A stretch of 64,000 nucleotides of DNA. Origin: a virus. Numbering within the stretch: position 1 is the first letter of the stretch; each line of letters opens with the position of its first letter. Positions 8,732 through 17,704 of this stretch are shown here, one piece after another. The notes beneath the pieces were generated by a model. That model was not told the DNA's origin. It saw only the letters and a list, made by a program, of their open reading frames with translations, and did not search any database. The position numbers and the translations under genes were made by a program. The DNA lies in the IMG/VR virus record IMGVR_UViG_3300017917_001030, positions 1 to 64,000 of that record. One strand, written 5' to 3'.

Positions 8732-10717
8732 ATGGCATTTCAGCTTTCACCTGGCGTACAAGTACAGGAACGAGATCTAACAACGATTGTTCCGTCTGTT
8801 GCTACTTCCGCAGGAGGTTTTGCTGGCGCCTTTCAATGGGGACCTGTTGACGAAGTTACCACTGTCGATTCTGAGAATAATTTAGTAACTTATTTCGGTG
8901 CACCTAACGATGACACTTTTGAGTCGTTTTTCACCGCAGCAAATTTTTTATCTTATGGTAACAATTTAAAACTTGTTCGTGTTGTCAATGAGGATCTAGC
9001 AAGAAACGCAACCGCAGCAACTAGTAATGTTGTTCTAAGATCGTCAGTTACCAATGCGGGATCTGATTATCTATCAAATGTTGTAGCTAATACTACTGTA
9101 ACGATTTCAACCTCTGGTACAGCACAACCTACTACAAACGCAACCGCAATTCCTACATTTGTTAATGGAAGCCTAACAGGTATTACTATTACTAATAGAG
9201 GTAGCGGTTATACTGCAGATGTAATTGCAAATACAACAATTGCCGTTGTAACTACTGGTACAGCACAACCAAACGTTACAGCAACTGCAAACCTAGCATT
9301 TACTGGCTCTGGTCCAGTATTAATCAAGAATTATACAGACTATGAAGGCAATTGGGCAGCAGGTGGTAACTATGCTGGCGAATTTGCAGCAAAGTATCCC
9401 GGTGTTCTAGGCAATTCATTAAAAGTTGTAATGACTGATGGTGCTACCTGGTCTACTGGCTGGGGTGGCGGCACATATGCTAATCAGTTTAATGGTGCTC
9501 CTGGTACTTCTGCATATGCTGCTGGCTTAGGTGGTTCTAACGACGAAATGCACGTTTTGGTCATTGATGCTACAGGTGCATGGACAGGTACTGCTAATAC
9601 AGTTCTAGAAAAATTCGCATATGTTTCCAAAGCAAAAGATGCATTGAACAGCGATGGTTCTACAAACTACTATAAAGAAGTAATTAACAGAACATCTAAT
9701 TACGTCTATGTATTAGATCACAACGTAGCTGGAACAAACTGGGGATCTTCAGCAAAGAATGTTTCTTTTGCTAATTTGAGATCCGCTCTTTCTGTTCAGT
9801 TAGAAGGCGGTGTTTCTGCAGATTCTTCCGCAAGTCTATCATCGGCCGCTGTAGTTGCCGGTTTTGATCTATTAAGAAATGATGAATTGATCGACGTAAG
9901 TTTACTAGTAGCTGGCCCATGGTCAAATACAACAATCGTAGACAACATCACTAACATTGCAGAATCCAGAAAAGATTGTGTTGCGTTTATTTCTCCCCCA
10001 CAAACAAGCGTGGTAAATATAACAAACACATCGACTCAAACAACAAACGTTATTAATTACAGAAATTCGTTAACATCTTCGAATTATGCTGTAATTGATT
10101 CTGGATGGAAGTATTTGTATGACCGTTACAACGACAAGTATCGTTGGGTTCCATTAAATGCTGATATCGCTGGTTTGTGTGCAAGAACAGACTTTGTAGC
10201 AGACCCATGGTTCTCTCCTGGTGGATTGAATAGAGGTCAGATCAAAGGTGTTGTTAAGTTGGCGTTCAATCCTACTAAGACAAACAGAGACGAATTATAC
10301 AAGAATGGTGTTAACCCTGTTGTAACATTCCCTGGTCAAGGTACAGTATTGTTCGGCGACAAGACTATGCAGGTCAAGCCAAGTGCATTTGATAGAATTA
10401 ACGTTCGTAGATTGTTTATTGTTCTAGAAAAATCAATTGCAACTGCTGCTAAGTTCCAGTTGTTTGAATTTAACGATGCGTTTACTCGTGCTCAATTTAG
10501 AAATATTGTTGAGCCATTCTTGAGAGACGTTCAAGGTCGTCGCGGTATTACAGATTTCAGAGTAGTTTGCGATGAAACAAATAATACTGGTGATGTAATT
10601 GATAGAAATGAATTTAGAGCTGACATTTATATTAAGCCTGCTCGTTCTATTAATTTCATTTCGTTGACATTCATTGCTTCAAGAACAGGCATTTCGTTTG
10701 AAGAAATTGGCGCTTAA
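8732..10717 (+). CDS. gp18: Contractile tail sheath protein gp18
   Basis: 661 residues, almost exactly T4 gp18 length (659). It begins MAFQLSPGVQVQERDLTTIVPSV, the typical sheath start, with GGFAGAFQWGPVDEV soon after. The conserved C-terminal sheath domain is visible (LYDRYNDKYRWVPLNADIAGLC, then RINVRRLFIVLEKSIATAA and FEFNDAFTRAQFRN). It polymerises around the tube and contracts on infection. An insertion at residues about 105-190 is rich in Thr/Asn/Ala with two similar copies of a GTAQP-containing segment, probably an exposed domain. Strong RBS (aaggag) 8 bases upstream. Confidence 0.95.
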   Translation: MAFQLSPGVQVQERDLTTIVPSVATSAGGFAGAFQWGPVDEVTTVDSENNLVTYFGAPNDDTFESFFTAANFLSYGNNLKLVRVVNEDLARNATAATSNVVLRSSVTNAGSDYLSNVVANTTVTISTSGTAQPTTNATAIPTFVNGSLTGITITNRGSGYTADVIANTTIAVVTTGTAQPNVTATANLAFTGSGPVLIKNYTDYEGNWAAGGNYAGEFAAKYPGVLGNSLKVVMTDGATWSTGWGGGTYANQFNGAPGTSAYAAGLGGSNDEMHVLVIDATGAWTGTANTVLEKFAYVSKAKDALNSDGSTNYYKEVINRTSNYVYVLDHNVAGTNWGSSAKNVSFANLRSALSVQLEGGVSADSSASLSSAAVVAGFDLLRNDELIDVSLLVAGPWSNTTIVDNITNIAESRKDCVAFISPPQTSVVNITNTSTQTTNVINYRNSLTSSNYAVIDSGWKYLYDRYNDKYRWVPLNADIAGLCARTDFVADPWFSPGGLNRGQIKGVVKLAFNPTKTNRDELYKNGVNPVVTFPGQGTVLFGDKTMQVKPSAFDRINVRRLFIVLEKSIATAAKFQLFEFNDAFTRAQFRNIVEPFLRDVQGRRGITDFRVVCDETNNTGDVIDRNEFRADIYIKPARSINFISLTFIASRTGISFEEIGA

Positions 10718-10732
10718 TAACGGAGAGGTAGA

Positions 10733-11308
10733 ATGGCAACCGAATTTAATTTAAATCAGTTTAGAACACAGCTAAAGAATGGCGGTGCTCGACCTAACCA
10801 ATTCCAGGTAAGAATTACTTTCCCGGAATATGTAGGTGAATACAAACGTAACCTTGAAGCTAGTAGCTTCTTGGTTAACGTTGCAGAACTACCAGGACAG
10901 ACTATCGGTGTTGCTCCTGTATTTTACAGAGGCAGAGAGTTTAAGCTTCCTGGCGACAAGGTATTTGCACCGTTCACATGCACAATTCTTAATGACTCAG
11001 ATATGACATTGAGAAAAGCAATAGAGCAGTGGATGAATGGTATTGAAAACGTAGAAAACAAGGTAGGTTTAACTAATCCTAGAGCTTACATGAAGCCTAT
11101 CGAAGTTCTACAGTTAGACAGAAACGGACGTGTTTTGAGAAGTTATAAATTAATTGATGCGTTCCCATCAGACATCTCTCCTGTGGGGTTAGATTTCTCT
11201 GCTAACGATACGCTTTCAACATTCTCGGTATCTTTCCAATATCAACATTTTGAATACTTTGGAATTGATGGAACTAAAGAATCTACACAATTCTTTACTG
11301 GTGTTTAA
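10733..11308 (+). CDS. gp19: Tail tube protein gp19
   Basis: 191 residues (T4 gp19 is 163). Tube subunit, stacked in rings inside the sheath. Conserved pieces include FNLNQFRTQLKNGGARPNQFQV near the N-terminus, AELPGQTIG, the FTCTILND strand and the C-terminal STFSVSFQYQHFEY. It follows the sheath gene by 15 bases with a ggagag RBS. A distant relative of the same fold is encoded at 17105-17692. Confidence 0.93.
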   Translation: MATEFNLNQFRTQLKNGGARPNQFQVRITFPEYVGEYKRNLEASSFLVNVAELPGQTIGVAPVFYRGREFKLPGDKVFAPFTCTILNDSDMTLRKAIEQWMNGIENVENKVGLTNPRAYMKPIEVLQLDRNGRVLRSYKLIDAFPSDISPVGLDFSANDTLSTFSVSFQYQHFEYFGIDGTKESTQFFTGV

Positions 11309-11325
11309 TACAATATTTTTAAATT

Positions 11326-12867
11326 ATGGCTATTAATTTATTTGGTTATACTATATCAAAAGATAATGATATAAGTAAAGTAGCGGGGAAACAATCTTTT
11401 GTTCCCCCTACTAGTGACGATGGAACAGCAACGATTCAGGGTGGTGCTTATTATGGCACCTACCTTGATATGGATGCTACGGCGAAATCCGAAGCTGAGT
11501 TGATTACACGTTATAGAGAAGCATCTATGTATGCTGATTGTTCTAGTGCTATTGATGAAATAATTACTGAAGCAATCGCAGCAGTTGACGATGAAGATCC
11601 TGTTACTATTAATTTAGATGGTATTGATTTACCAGATACAATTAAACAACGTATCAATGACGAATTTAGAACAATCGTAAGATTACTAGATTTCAACCTT
11701 AAGGGTTTTGATATTTTCCGTCGTTGGTATATTGACGGTAGAATTTATTATCAAAAGATTATAGATCAAAAGAATCCAAAGCGTGGTATTCTTGAGCTAA
11801 GACAGATTGATCCTAGAAAAATTAGAAAAGTAAGAGAAGTAAAAAAGGAAAAGGATCAAGCTACTGGCGTAGAGATTATTAAATCTATAGATGAGTTTTT
11901 CATCTATAATGAAAAAGGCTTAATCTGGAATCCAGGTTATACAAGTCCTACTTCTGGTAGCCATCAGGGTATAAGAATTCCTGTTGATGCTATTACATAT
12001 GTTCCTTCCGGTCTAAATGACCTGGAGAAGAATACGGTATTGAGTTACCTACATAAGGCACTCAAGCCAACGAATCAGTTAAAGATGATGGAAGACTCGT
12101 TAGTGATTTATAGAATCGCTAGAGCACCTGAAAGAAGAATATTTTATATTGATGTAGGTAATTTACCTAAGTTGAAAGCGGAGCAATATTTAAAAGATAT
12201 TATGGCTCGCTATAGAAATAAGATTGTTTATGATTCTGCTACAGGCGAGATCAGAGACGATCGTAAATTTATGTCTACATTAGAAGATTTCTGGTTACCT
12301 AGACGTGAAGGTGGTAAGGGTACAGAAATTACTACATTGCCCGGCGGCGAAAATCTTGGACAGATTGAGGATATAAATTATTTTCAGAATAAGTTATATC
12401 AGGCATTAAATGTGCCAATCTCAAGAATGCAACCGCAACAGGGCATTTCTTTTGGTAGAGCAACAGAAATTACTCGTGATGAATTAAAGTTTGCTAAGTT
12501 TGTTGGTAGACTACGTAAAAAATTTAATGGATTATTTCTTGACTTGTTAAGAACCCAATTAATTTTAACTGGTGTTATTGTAGACCAGGATTGGGATGAG
12601 CTTAAAGAGCGTATAAATTTTAAATATGCACAAGATCAGTATTTCGAAGAAATGAAAGATACTGAGAATATGAGAAATAAAATTGATATTGTAAATCAGA
12701 TGCAACCATATGTTGGTACATACTTCAGTCGTAAATATGTTATGAAAAACATATTAAAGATGTCAGAAGAAGAGATCAAACAAATGGATGATGAAATTAG
12801 TCAGGAGCCAGCACCTACATTAGGTGCAGATGGTGCTCCTTTAGATCAACAGCAAGCGCAGGGGTAA
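11326..12867 (+). CDS. gp20: Portal vertex protein gp20
   Basis: 513 residues (T4 gp20 is 524). It forms the dodecameric portal, initiates prohead assembly and docks terminase. Recognisable stretches are RYREASMYADCSSAIDEIITEAI, DIFRRWYIDGRIYYQKIID, the RIARAPERRIFYIDVGNLPK segment used widely as a marker for T4-like phages, and LYQALNVPISRMQPQQG. The C-terminus is Gln/Pro/Ala-rich. Position between gp19 and the prohead core genes is standard. Confidence 0.95.
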   Translation: MAINLFGYTISKDNDISKVAGKQSFVPPTSDDGTATIQGGAYYGTYLDMDATAKSEAELITRYREASMYADCSSAIDEIITEAIAAVDDEDPVTINLDGIDLPDTIKQRINDEFRTIVRLLDFNLKGFDIFRRWYIDGRIYYQKIIDQKNPKRGILELRQIDPRKIRKVREVKKEKDQATGVEIIKSIDEFFIYNEKGLIWNPGYTSPTSGSHQGIRIPVDAITYVPSGLNDLEKNTVLSYLHKALKPTNQLKMMEDSLVIYRIARAPERRIFYIDVGNLPKLKAEQYLKDIMARYRNKIVYDSATGEIRDDRKFMSTLEDFWLPRREGGKGTEITTLPGGENLGQIEDINYFQNKLYQALNVPISRMQPQQGISFGRATEITRDELKFAKFVGRLRKKFNGLFLDLLRTQLILTGVIVDQDWDELKERINFKYAQDQYFEEMKDTENMRNKIDIVNQMQPYVGTYFSRKYVMKNILKMSEEEIKQMDDEISQEPAPTLGADGAPLDQQQAQG

Positions 12868-12870
12868 ATT

Positions 12871-13050
12871 ATGGATACTTCAGAAGTAATTAGATCAATG
12901 GTAGATGATATTTTAGCTGATCGTGGAAGCGATGCGCTGGAAAAATTTAATATCAGTATCAGTACAAAGTTATCAGATGCAATCGACGATAGAAAAGTAG
13001 AGATTGCATCTAGCATAGGCAAACCGCAGGTAGAAGATGAAACTGTTTAA
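12871..13050 (+). CDS. Small acidic prohead-core-type protein (gp67 position)
   Basis: 59 residues, beginning MDTSEVIRSMVDDILADRG. It is acidic and helical, starts 3 bases after the portal stop, and overlaps the next gene by 14 bases. Compact packing and a clean frame support translation. T4 has the small internal core proteins gp67 and gp68 at this exact place, so a prohead-core role is inferred from position and character rather than from a sequence match. Confidence 0.6.
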   Translation: MDTSEVIRSMVDDILADRGSDALEKFNISISTKLSDAIDDRKVEIASSIGKPQVEDETV

Positions 13051-13417
13051 TACACTTAGAGAAGAAACTTTAGAAGAAAAGCTAAAGGCATCTGACCCAA
13101 CAGGCAAATGGATTTCTGATTTCGTACATTCAGACAATCCTAAGTTTGCAGGTAAATCTAAGAAAGAGCGTATTCGTATGGCGCTAGGTGCAGCCTATGC
13201 TGCAAAGCGCGCGAACGAAGAGCTTGAAATTGAAGAAGAAGTTGAACAAGTTGACGAAGTTTCTACAGAGCTTTTAGGTAGATACAAAACCGCAGCTTCT
13301 CAACAAGCTTCTGCCGCAGATAAAGCCGGCGATATTCAAAAAGCAAATAAGCGTTTTAGTGGTATTGTAAAAGCCACAAACAAGCAGTTTGCAAACGATG
13401 CAAAACAGAGCAAATAA
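13037..13417 (+). CDS. Prohead core-type protein (gp68 position)
   Basis: 126 residues. The N-terminal half carries DPTGKWISDFVHSDNPKFAG and KSKKERIRMALGAAYAAKR. The middle is acidic (EELEIEEEVEQVDEVS), and the C-terminal half is basic and helical (YKTAASQQASAADKAG, RFSGIVKATNKQFAND). Similar modules recur in T4-like phages of aquatic hosts, often with gp21 substrate-like acidic segments. A role as a scaffold/core component processed by the gp21 protease is inferred from its position between portal and protease. Confidence 0.55.
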   Translation: MKLFNTLREETLEEKLKASDPTGKWISDFVHSDNPKFAGKSKKERIRMALGAAYAAKRANEELEIEEEVEQVDEVSTELLGRYKTAASQQASAADKAGDIQKANKRFSGIVKATNKQFANDAKQSK

Positions 13418-13428
13418 GAGAGGCGTAA

Positions 13429-13827
13429 ATGGCTGTCACTAAAACTATTGTCAAGCGAGTAAGACAACAGGCAGTAATCAAGTTTGTTGGCTCAGGTCAA
13501 GCCAACGTAGATTTAAATGCTGATCTAAAGACTTCTGACGAAACATTCCTTGGCTATGCTAATGCCAACGTAATGATTACGGGTATGATCTGGACTTCGA
13601 ATCCTGGTCCTATTCTAATTAAGCGTCCAGACACTGGTGCGAATGTTATGATATTATACGGCAACGATAACTGGTCTTTAAATCAGAGTTTTGGTTTCTA
13701 TGATACAAACAATACAAATGCAAATATAAATATAACTATGCCGAATGAAGGTGGTATGTTGTATTTGACTGTATCTAAGAAGTCAGGCTACAAAGAACCA
13801 GATTTGAATTTGACTGCACCTAATTAA
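13429..13827 (+). CDS. Hypothetical structural-type protein
   Basis: 132 residues, predicted mostly beta strand, with no membrane segment. It has a basic N-terminus (TKTIVKRVRQQAVIKFVG) and an Asn-rich middle (YDTNNTNANINITMPNEGG). I do not recognise the family. It lies between core-type protein genes and the prohead protease, with an agaggcg RBS. A head decoration or internal head protein is one possibility, but nothing in the sequence proves it. Confidence 0.6.
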   Translation: MAVTKTIVKRVRQQAVIKFVGSGQANVDLNADLKTSDETFLGYANANVMITGMIWTSNPGPILIKRPDTGANVMILYGNDNWSLNQSFGFYDTNNTNANINITMPNEGGMLYLTVSKKSGYKEPDLNLTAPN

Positions 13828-13839
13828 TAAGGACAACAA

Positions 13840-14490
13840 ATGCGTTTAATTACAGAAGTAACACAAGATTTAAATTATCTTGTGGAAAATAAAAAAGGCG
13901 GCGGCAAGGATGTTTACATCGAAGGCATTTTTGCTCAAGCTGATACACCTAATCGCAATGGTAGAATCTATCCAATGTCGATTATGGAAAAGGAAATTGA
14001 AAGATACCAAAAGATCATTTCAGAAAAAAGATCTTTGGGTGAGTTAGGTCACCCACCAAATCCAACAGTTAATTTGGATAAGGTATCACACCTAATTACA
14101 TCACTTCGTTTTGAAGGAACAAATGTAATTGGTAAAGCTAAAATCCTTGATACACCAATGGGCGTTATTGCTAAGAATCTTATTGAGAACGGCGTATGCT
14201 TGGGTGTATCTACAAGAGGTTTAGGTTCCTTGAAACTAAACAAGGAAGGTGTTAACGAAGTTCAAGATGATTTCCATCTAGCAACTGTTGACATCGTAGC
14301 AGATCCTTCGGCCCCAGATGCTTTCGTGCAAGGCATTTATGAATCCGCAGAATGGATTTGCGAAAATGGCGTTTGGAAAGCTGTTGATATTGAAAAAGCC
14401 CAACAAACTTTAAATAAGGCATCGAAAGCTGAGTTAGAAGAAACTAAGCTGAAGATATTTGAAGCGTTTATGTCTAGATTGTCTAGATAA
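13840..14490 (+). CDS. gp21: Prohead core protease gp21
   Basis: 216 residues (T4 gp21 is 212). Serine protease that matures the prohead by cleaving scaffold, core and capsid proteins. Likely catalytic residues are His71 in GELGHPPNP, Ser124 in GVSTRGLGS and an Asp in DIVADPSAPD (151 or 155). The N-terminal YIEGIFAQADTPNRNGRIYP is the typical fold entry. A ggacaac RBS precedes the start. The gene order protease-scaffold-capsid is standard. Confidence 0.92.
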   Translation: MRLITEVTQDLNYLVENKKGGGKDVYIEGIFAQADTPNRNGRIYPMSIMEKEIERYQKIISEKRSLGELGHPPNPTVNLDKVSHLITSLRFEGTNVIGKAKILDTPMGVIAKNLIENGVCLGVSTRGLGSLKLNKEGVNEVQDDFHLATVDIVADPSAPDAFVQGIYESAEWICENGVWKAVDIEKAQQTLNKASKAELEETKLKIFEAFMSRLSR

Positions 14491-14497
14491 TCAAACT

Positions 14498-14505
14498 TAT
14501 AAATA
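14498..14505 (+). promoter_or_regulatory. Late-type promoter before gp22
   Basis: Exact TATAAATA, 29 bases before the gp22 ATG and just after the gp21 stop. It would drive gp22 and gp23 up to the terminator at 17041. No -35 element. Confidence 0.65.
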
Positions 14506-14534
14506 ATTAGAAACAATCCAATTAGGAGACACTA

Positions 14535-15659
14535 ATGTCAGTAGAAAGCAAAATTAAAGAACTGCTAGGGCGTGTAGATGCTAAAGCAAGTCTTGAAGAG
14601 GCTGACCAAATGGGCGCAGGTAGCGTCAATAAAGACAGCTCTATCAAACCTGCTAACAGCGGAGACGCTACTAATCCAAAGCAGGGCGACTCACAAGACG
14701 CTACTTACGAAACTCGTGAAGAAACAGAAGAGAACCAAGGTGCTAAGGCCGCTTCTTCAATTAAGAAGAATGACCTACAAGCAAAAGGCCCTGGTGCTGC
14801 TCCTAATTTCACTACAGTTGCAGATCTTTCTAGTATTCCTCAGAATACTGGTATTGTCGCTAAGGAAGAGGAAGAAGTTACAGCTGAAGACGGTCAAGAG
14901 CAAATTACAGCAGACGCTGCTAACATTGACTTGACACCAATCTTCGGTGAAGATCTATCCGAAGAATTCAAGCAAAAAGCAACATCCATTTTCGAAGCTG
15001 CAGTTATTGCACGTGTTAATTCCGAAATGGAAAAGGTTGTTACTTCTCTAGAAGAAAAGTATGCAGCTGACGTTGCAGACTACAAAGAAGGCATTGTAGA
15101 GAAGATTGATTCCTATCTTAACTACGTAGTTGAGAACTGGATGAAAGAAAATGAATTGGCTCTTGAGAACGGTCTACGCACTGAGATTGCGGAAGACTTC
15201 ATGGCCGGTTTGAAGAATCTATTTAAGGAACACTATATTGAAGTTCCTGAAGAAAAATACGATGTAATCGGTGAACTACAGGCTAAGGCAGAAACACTAG
15301 AATCTAAACTAGACGAAGCTATTAGCAGCAATGTAGAACTAAACAAAGAAGTTATTTCTTTAAAGCGTCAAGCAATTATTGAAGAAATGTCAAAAGACCT
15401 AGCAGATACCGAATCTGTTAAGTTGACTAAGCTTCTAGAAGGTGTTGACTTTGAGAACGAAGATCTTTATAGAGAGAAGATCGCTGTTATTAAGGAAAAT
15501 TATTTCCCTAAGAACACTGTTAGCGAATCCGTGAAGGGAGTTCAAACTCAACAGGCTCTAGTAGAAGATGTAGAAACACAACAAAGCAATTTTGTTGCTG
15601 ATGATACTACAGTTTCTAAATATGCCCAAGCGCTTTCAAGATCCATTAAGAGAGCTTAA
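14535..15659 (+). CDS. gp22: Prohead scaffolding protein gp22
   Basis: 374 residues (T4 gp22 is 269). The protein is acidic and almost wholly helical or coiled-coil in its second half (LQAKAETLESKLDEAISSNVELNKEVISLKRQ). It has a low-complexity N-terminal third rich in Asp, Ser, Gln and Glu. It forms the core on which gp23 assembles and is degraded by gp21. The extra length lies in the disordered N-terminus. The call rests on its position between gp21 and gp23 and on the scaffold-like composition. Confidence 0.88.
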   Translation: MSVESKIKELLGRVDAKASLEEADQMGAGSVNKDSSIKPANSGDATNPKQGDSQDATYETREETEENQGAKAASSIKKNDLQAKGPGAAPNFTTVADLSSIPQNTGIVAKEEEEVTAEDGQEQITADAANIDLTPIFGEDLSEEFKQKATSIFEAAVIARVNSEMEKVVTSLEEKYAADVADYKEGIVEKIDSYLNYVVENWMKENELALENGLRTEIAEDFMAGLKNLFKEHYIEVPEEKYDVIGELQAKAETLESKLDEAISSNVELNKEVISLKRQAIIEEMSKDLADTESVKLTKLLEGVDFENEDLYREKIAVIKENYFPKNTVSESVKGVQTQQALVEDVETQQSNFVADDTTVSKYAQALSRSIKRA

Positions 15660-15687
15660 TAAGAGCTAATAAACAAGGAGACATTAA

Positions 15688-16998
15688 ATGTTTTTATCTG
15701 AGAATCTACAACAAAAGTGGTCTGCTATTCTAGAGCACCAAGATCTTCCTGAGATCAAGGACAGCTACAAGAAGGCAGTTACTGCTGTTCTATTGGAGAA
15801 CCAAGAAAAGTCTTTACGTGAAGAGCGTAATGCATTGTTCGAGGCAGCTCCTACAAACAACATTTCTGCTACTGGCGGTATTGACAAGTATGACCCAATT
15901 CTTATTGGTCTAGTACGTCGTGCAATGCCTAACCTAATGGCATATGACATTTGCGGCGTTCAGCCAATGACAGGACCTACAGGTTTGATCTTCGCAATGA
16001 GATCTACTTATGGTGCTGAGCGTGCTAACGTTGGCGCAGGTGGCGGTACAGCTCGTGTTGAAGCATTGTTCAACGAAGCTAATACTTCCTTCTCTGGCAA
16101 TGCTGGTGGTCACTCTGGTACAGATCCAACAAGCAGCATGACAACAGGTACAGGCGTTGCTACAGCAACAGCTGAAGCAATGGGCACTTCTGGTGGTCAG
16201 CCATTTAACGAAATGTCCTTCGCTATCGACAAGACAACAGTTACTGCTAAGAGCCGTGCATTGAAGGCTGAGTACACTGTTGAATTGGCACAAGACTTGA
16301 AGGCTATTCACGGTCTTGACGCTGAGGCAGAATTGTCTAACATTCTTTCACAAGAATTCATGTTTGAAATCAACCGTGAAATCGTTAGAACAATTTACAA
16401 GGTTGCTAAGCCAGGTTCTCCTGCAACAGCATCCGCAGGTACATTCGACTTAGACGTTGACTCTAACGGCCGCTGGTCTGTTGAGCGCTTCAAGGGTCTA
16501 TTGTTCAACATCGAACGTGATGCTAACCACATTGCACAAGATACACGTCGTGGTAAGGGTAACTTCATTGTTTGCTCTGCAGACGTAGCTTCTGCATTGG
16601 CAATGTCTGGCGTTCTAGACTATGCTCCAGCATTGAGCACAGGTCTAAATGTTGACGACACTGGCAACACATTCGCAGGTGTATTGAACGGTAGATATCG
16701 TGTTTACATTGACCCATATTCCAGCAACCTAGGCGCTGCTAACCAGTTCTATGTTGTAGGCTATAAGGGAACATCTCCATACGATGCAGGTATGTTCTAC
16801 TGCCCATACGTTCCTCTACAGATGGTTCGTGCAGTTGATCCTAACAGCTTCCAGCCAAAGATTGGCTTCAAGACACGTTATGGTTTGATTGCTAACCCAT
16901 ACGTAACAACTACAGCTGGTGGTGCTAACGATGCAGATACATTTACTGCAGATCGTAACCAGTACTACAGACGTACTCGTGTTCTAAACCTAATGTAA
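15688..16998 (+). CDS. gp23: Major capsid protein gp23
   Basis: 436 residues, in the range of aquatic T4-like phages and shorter than T4 gp23 (521). Diagnostic stretches are NNISATGGIDKYDPILIGLVRR, YDICGVQPMTGPTGLIFAMRS, the ALKAEYTVELAQDLKAIHGLDAE segment and the C-terminal GLIANPYV. Asp/Glu-rich sequence before the NNISATGG segment is a plausible gp21 cleavage region. Codon choice is visibly more GC-rich and regular than in neighbours, as expected for the most abundant virion protein. Strong RBS (aaggag). Confidence 0.97.
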   Translation: MFLSENLQQKWSAILEHQDLPEIKDSYKKAVTAVLLENQEKSLREERNALFEAAPTNNISATGGIDKYDPILIGLVRRAMPNLMAYDICGVQPMTGPTGLIFAMRSTYGAERANVGAGGGTARVEALFNEANTSFSGNAGGHSGTDPTSSMTTGTGVATATAEAMGTSGGQPFNEMSFAIDKTTVTAKSRALKAEYTVELAQDLKAIHGLDAEAELSNILSQEFMFEINREIVRTIYKVAKPGSPATASAGTFDLDVDSNGRWSVERFKGLLFNIERDANHIAQDTRRGKGNFIVCSADVASALAMSGVLDYAPALSTGLNVDDTGNTFAGVLNGRYRVYIDPYSSNLGAANQFYVVGYKGTSPYDAGMFYCPYVPLQMVRAVDPNSFQPKIGFKTRYGLIANPYVTTTAGGANDADTFTADRNQYYRRTRVLNLM

Positions 16999-17040
16999 TT
17001 TTTAGGTTACCGACTAAGCCGGCGAAGATCGGCAATTCTA

Positions 17041-17066
17041 AAGGGGGAAGAAATTCCCCCTTTTTT
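17041..17066 (+). terminator. Rho-independent terminator after gp23
   Basis: A 9-bp perfect stem (AAGGGGGAA at 17041-17049 with TTCCCCCTT at 17054-17062) is closed by a GAAA tetraloop and followed by a T run to 17066. It lies 42 bases after the gp23 stop and just before the next late promoter. Confidence 0.93.
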
Positions 17067-17070
17067 GCCT

Positions 17071-17078
17071 TATAAATA
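17071..17078 (+). promoter_or_regulatory. Late-type promoter after the gp23 terminator
   Basis: Exact TATAAATA, 5 bases after the terminator T run and 27 bases before the ATG at 17105. The terminator-promoter pair separates capsid transcription from the downstream unit. Confidence 0.65.
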
Positions 17079-17104
17079 TTGTATATGAACAGACAGAGGT
17101 TTAA

Positions 17105-17692
17105 ATGTATACAGCTAATATAAACGTTATCAAAGAAAACTATGTAAATAGTCTACCGAAAACGTATGATTACCTAAGACCGAACGCATTTAAGTTTACG
17201 GTTAAGGATATGCCAAATACATCTTTTACTTGTCAGTCTGCAAATATCCCAAGTCTTCAAATTGGTTCGGCAACACAGCCAACACCTTTTGTAGACATTC
17301 CTCGTATTGGTGACAAGATTAATTTTGGTGATTTTACTATCCGATTCATTATTTCGGAAGATATGTCAAATTACATAGAATTATATAACTGGATTATAGC
17401 ATTAGGGTTCCCAGAAAGTTATAATCAGTTCTCGGACCTTTTAAAGAATAGACCAGGTAGATTTCCGTTTAAAACAAACCAGAAAGGTGAAAATGAAGTT
17501 TTGGCTTACTCGGATGGAACTTTATCTATTTTAGACTCGACAAACAATCCGATAACCAATATAATATATAAGAATATATTTCCCGTGTCCTTAGAAGCTT
17601 TGGATTTTGATATCGCTTCGGCGAGTGTAGAGTATTTTACAGCAATCGCTTCATTTAAATATTCGGTATTTGAAGTGGAGCAACTTAAATAA
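17105..17692 (+). CDS. Tail tube-like protein (gp19 superfamily, in the gp3 slot)
   Basis: 195 residues. The pattern NAFKFTVKDMPNTSFTCQ, then ANIPSLQIG, PTPFVDIPRIGDKINFGDF and EDMSNYIELYNWIIALGFP matches the tube-like fold of phage tail tube, tube-initiator and tail-terminator proteins. In T4-like aquatic phages the gene after gp23 is commonly annotated as tail completion protein gp3. I infer a tube-related virion role, but cannot decide between gp3-like and gp54-like from sequence alone. Confidence 0.65.
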   Translation: MYTANINVIKENYVNSLPKTYDYLRPNAFKFTVKDMPNTSFTCQSANIPSLQIGSATQPTPFVDIPRIGDKINFGDFTIRFIISEDMSNYIELYNWIIALGFPESYNQFSDLLKNRPGRFPFKTNQKGENEVLAYSDGTLSILDSTNNPITNIIYKNIFPVSLEALDFDIASASVEYFTAIASFKYSVFEVEQLK

Positions 17693-17704
17693 AATGGAGA
17701 TTTT

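Noticed and set aside
15934-16311. Cys-rich 125-codon minus-strand frame within the capsid gene
   Set aside because: A shadow of gp23 codon bias; composition is not protein-like and no start signal is present.
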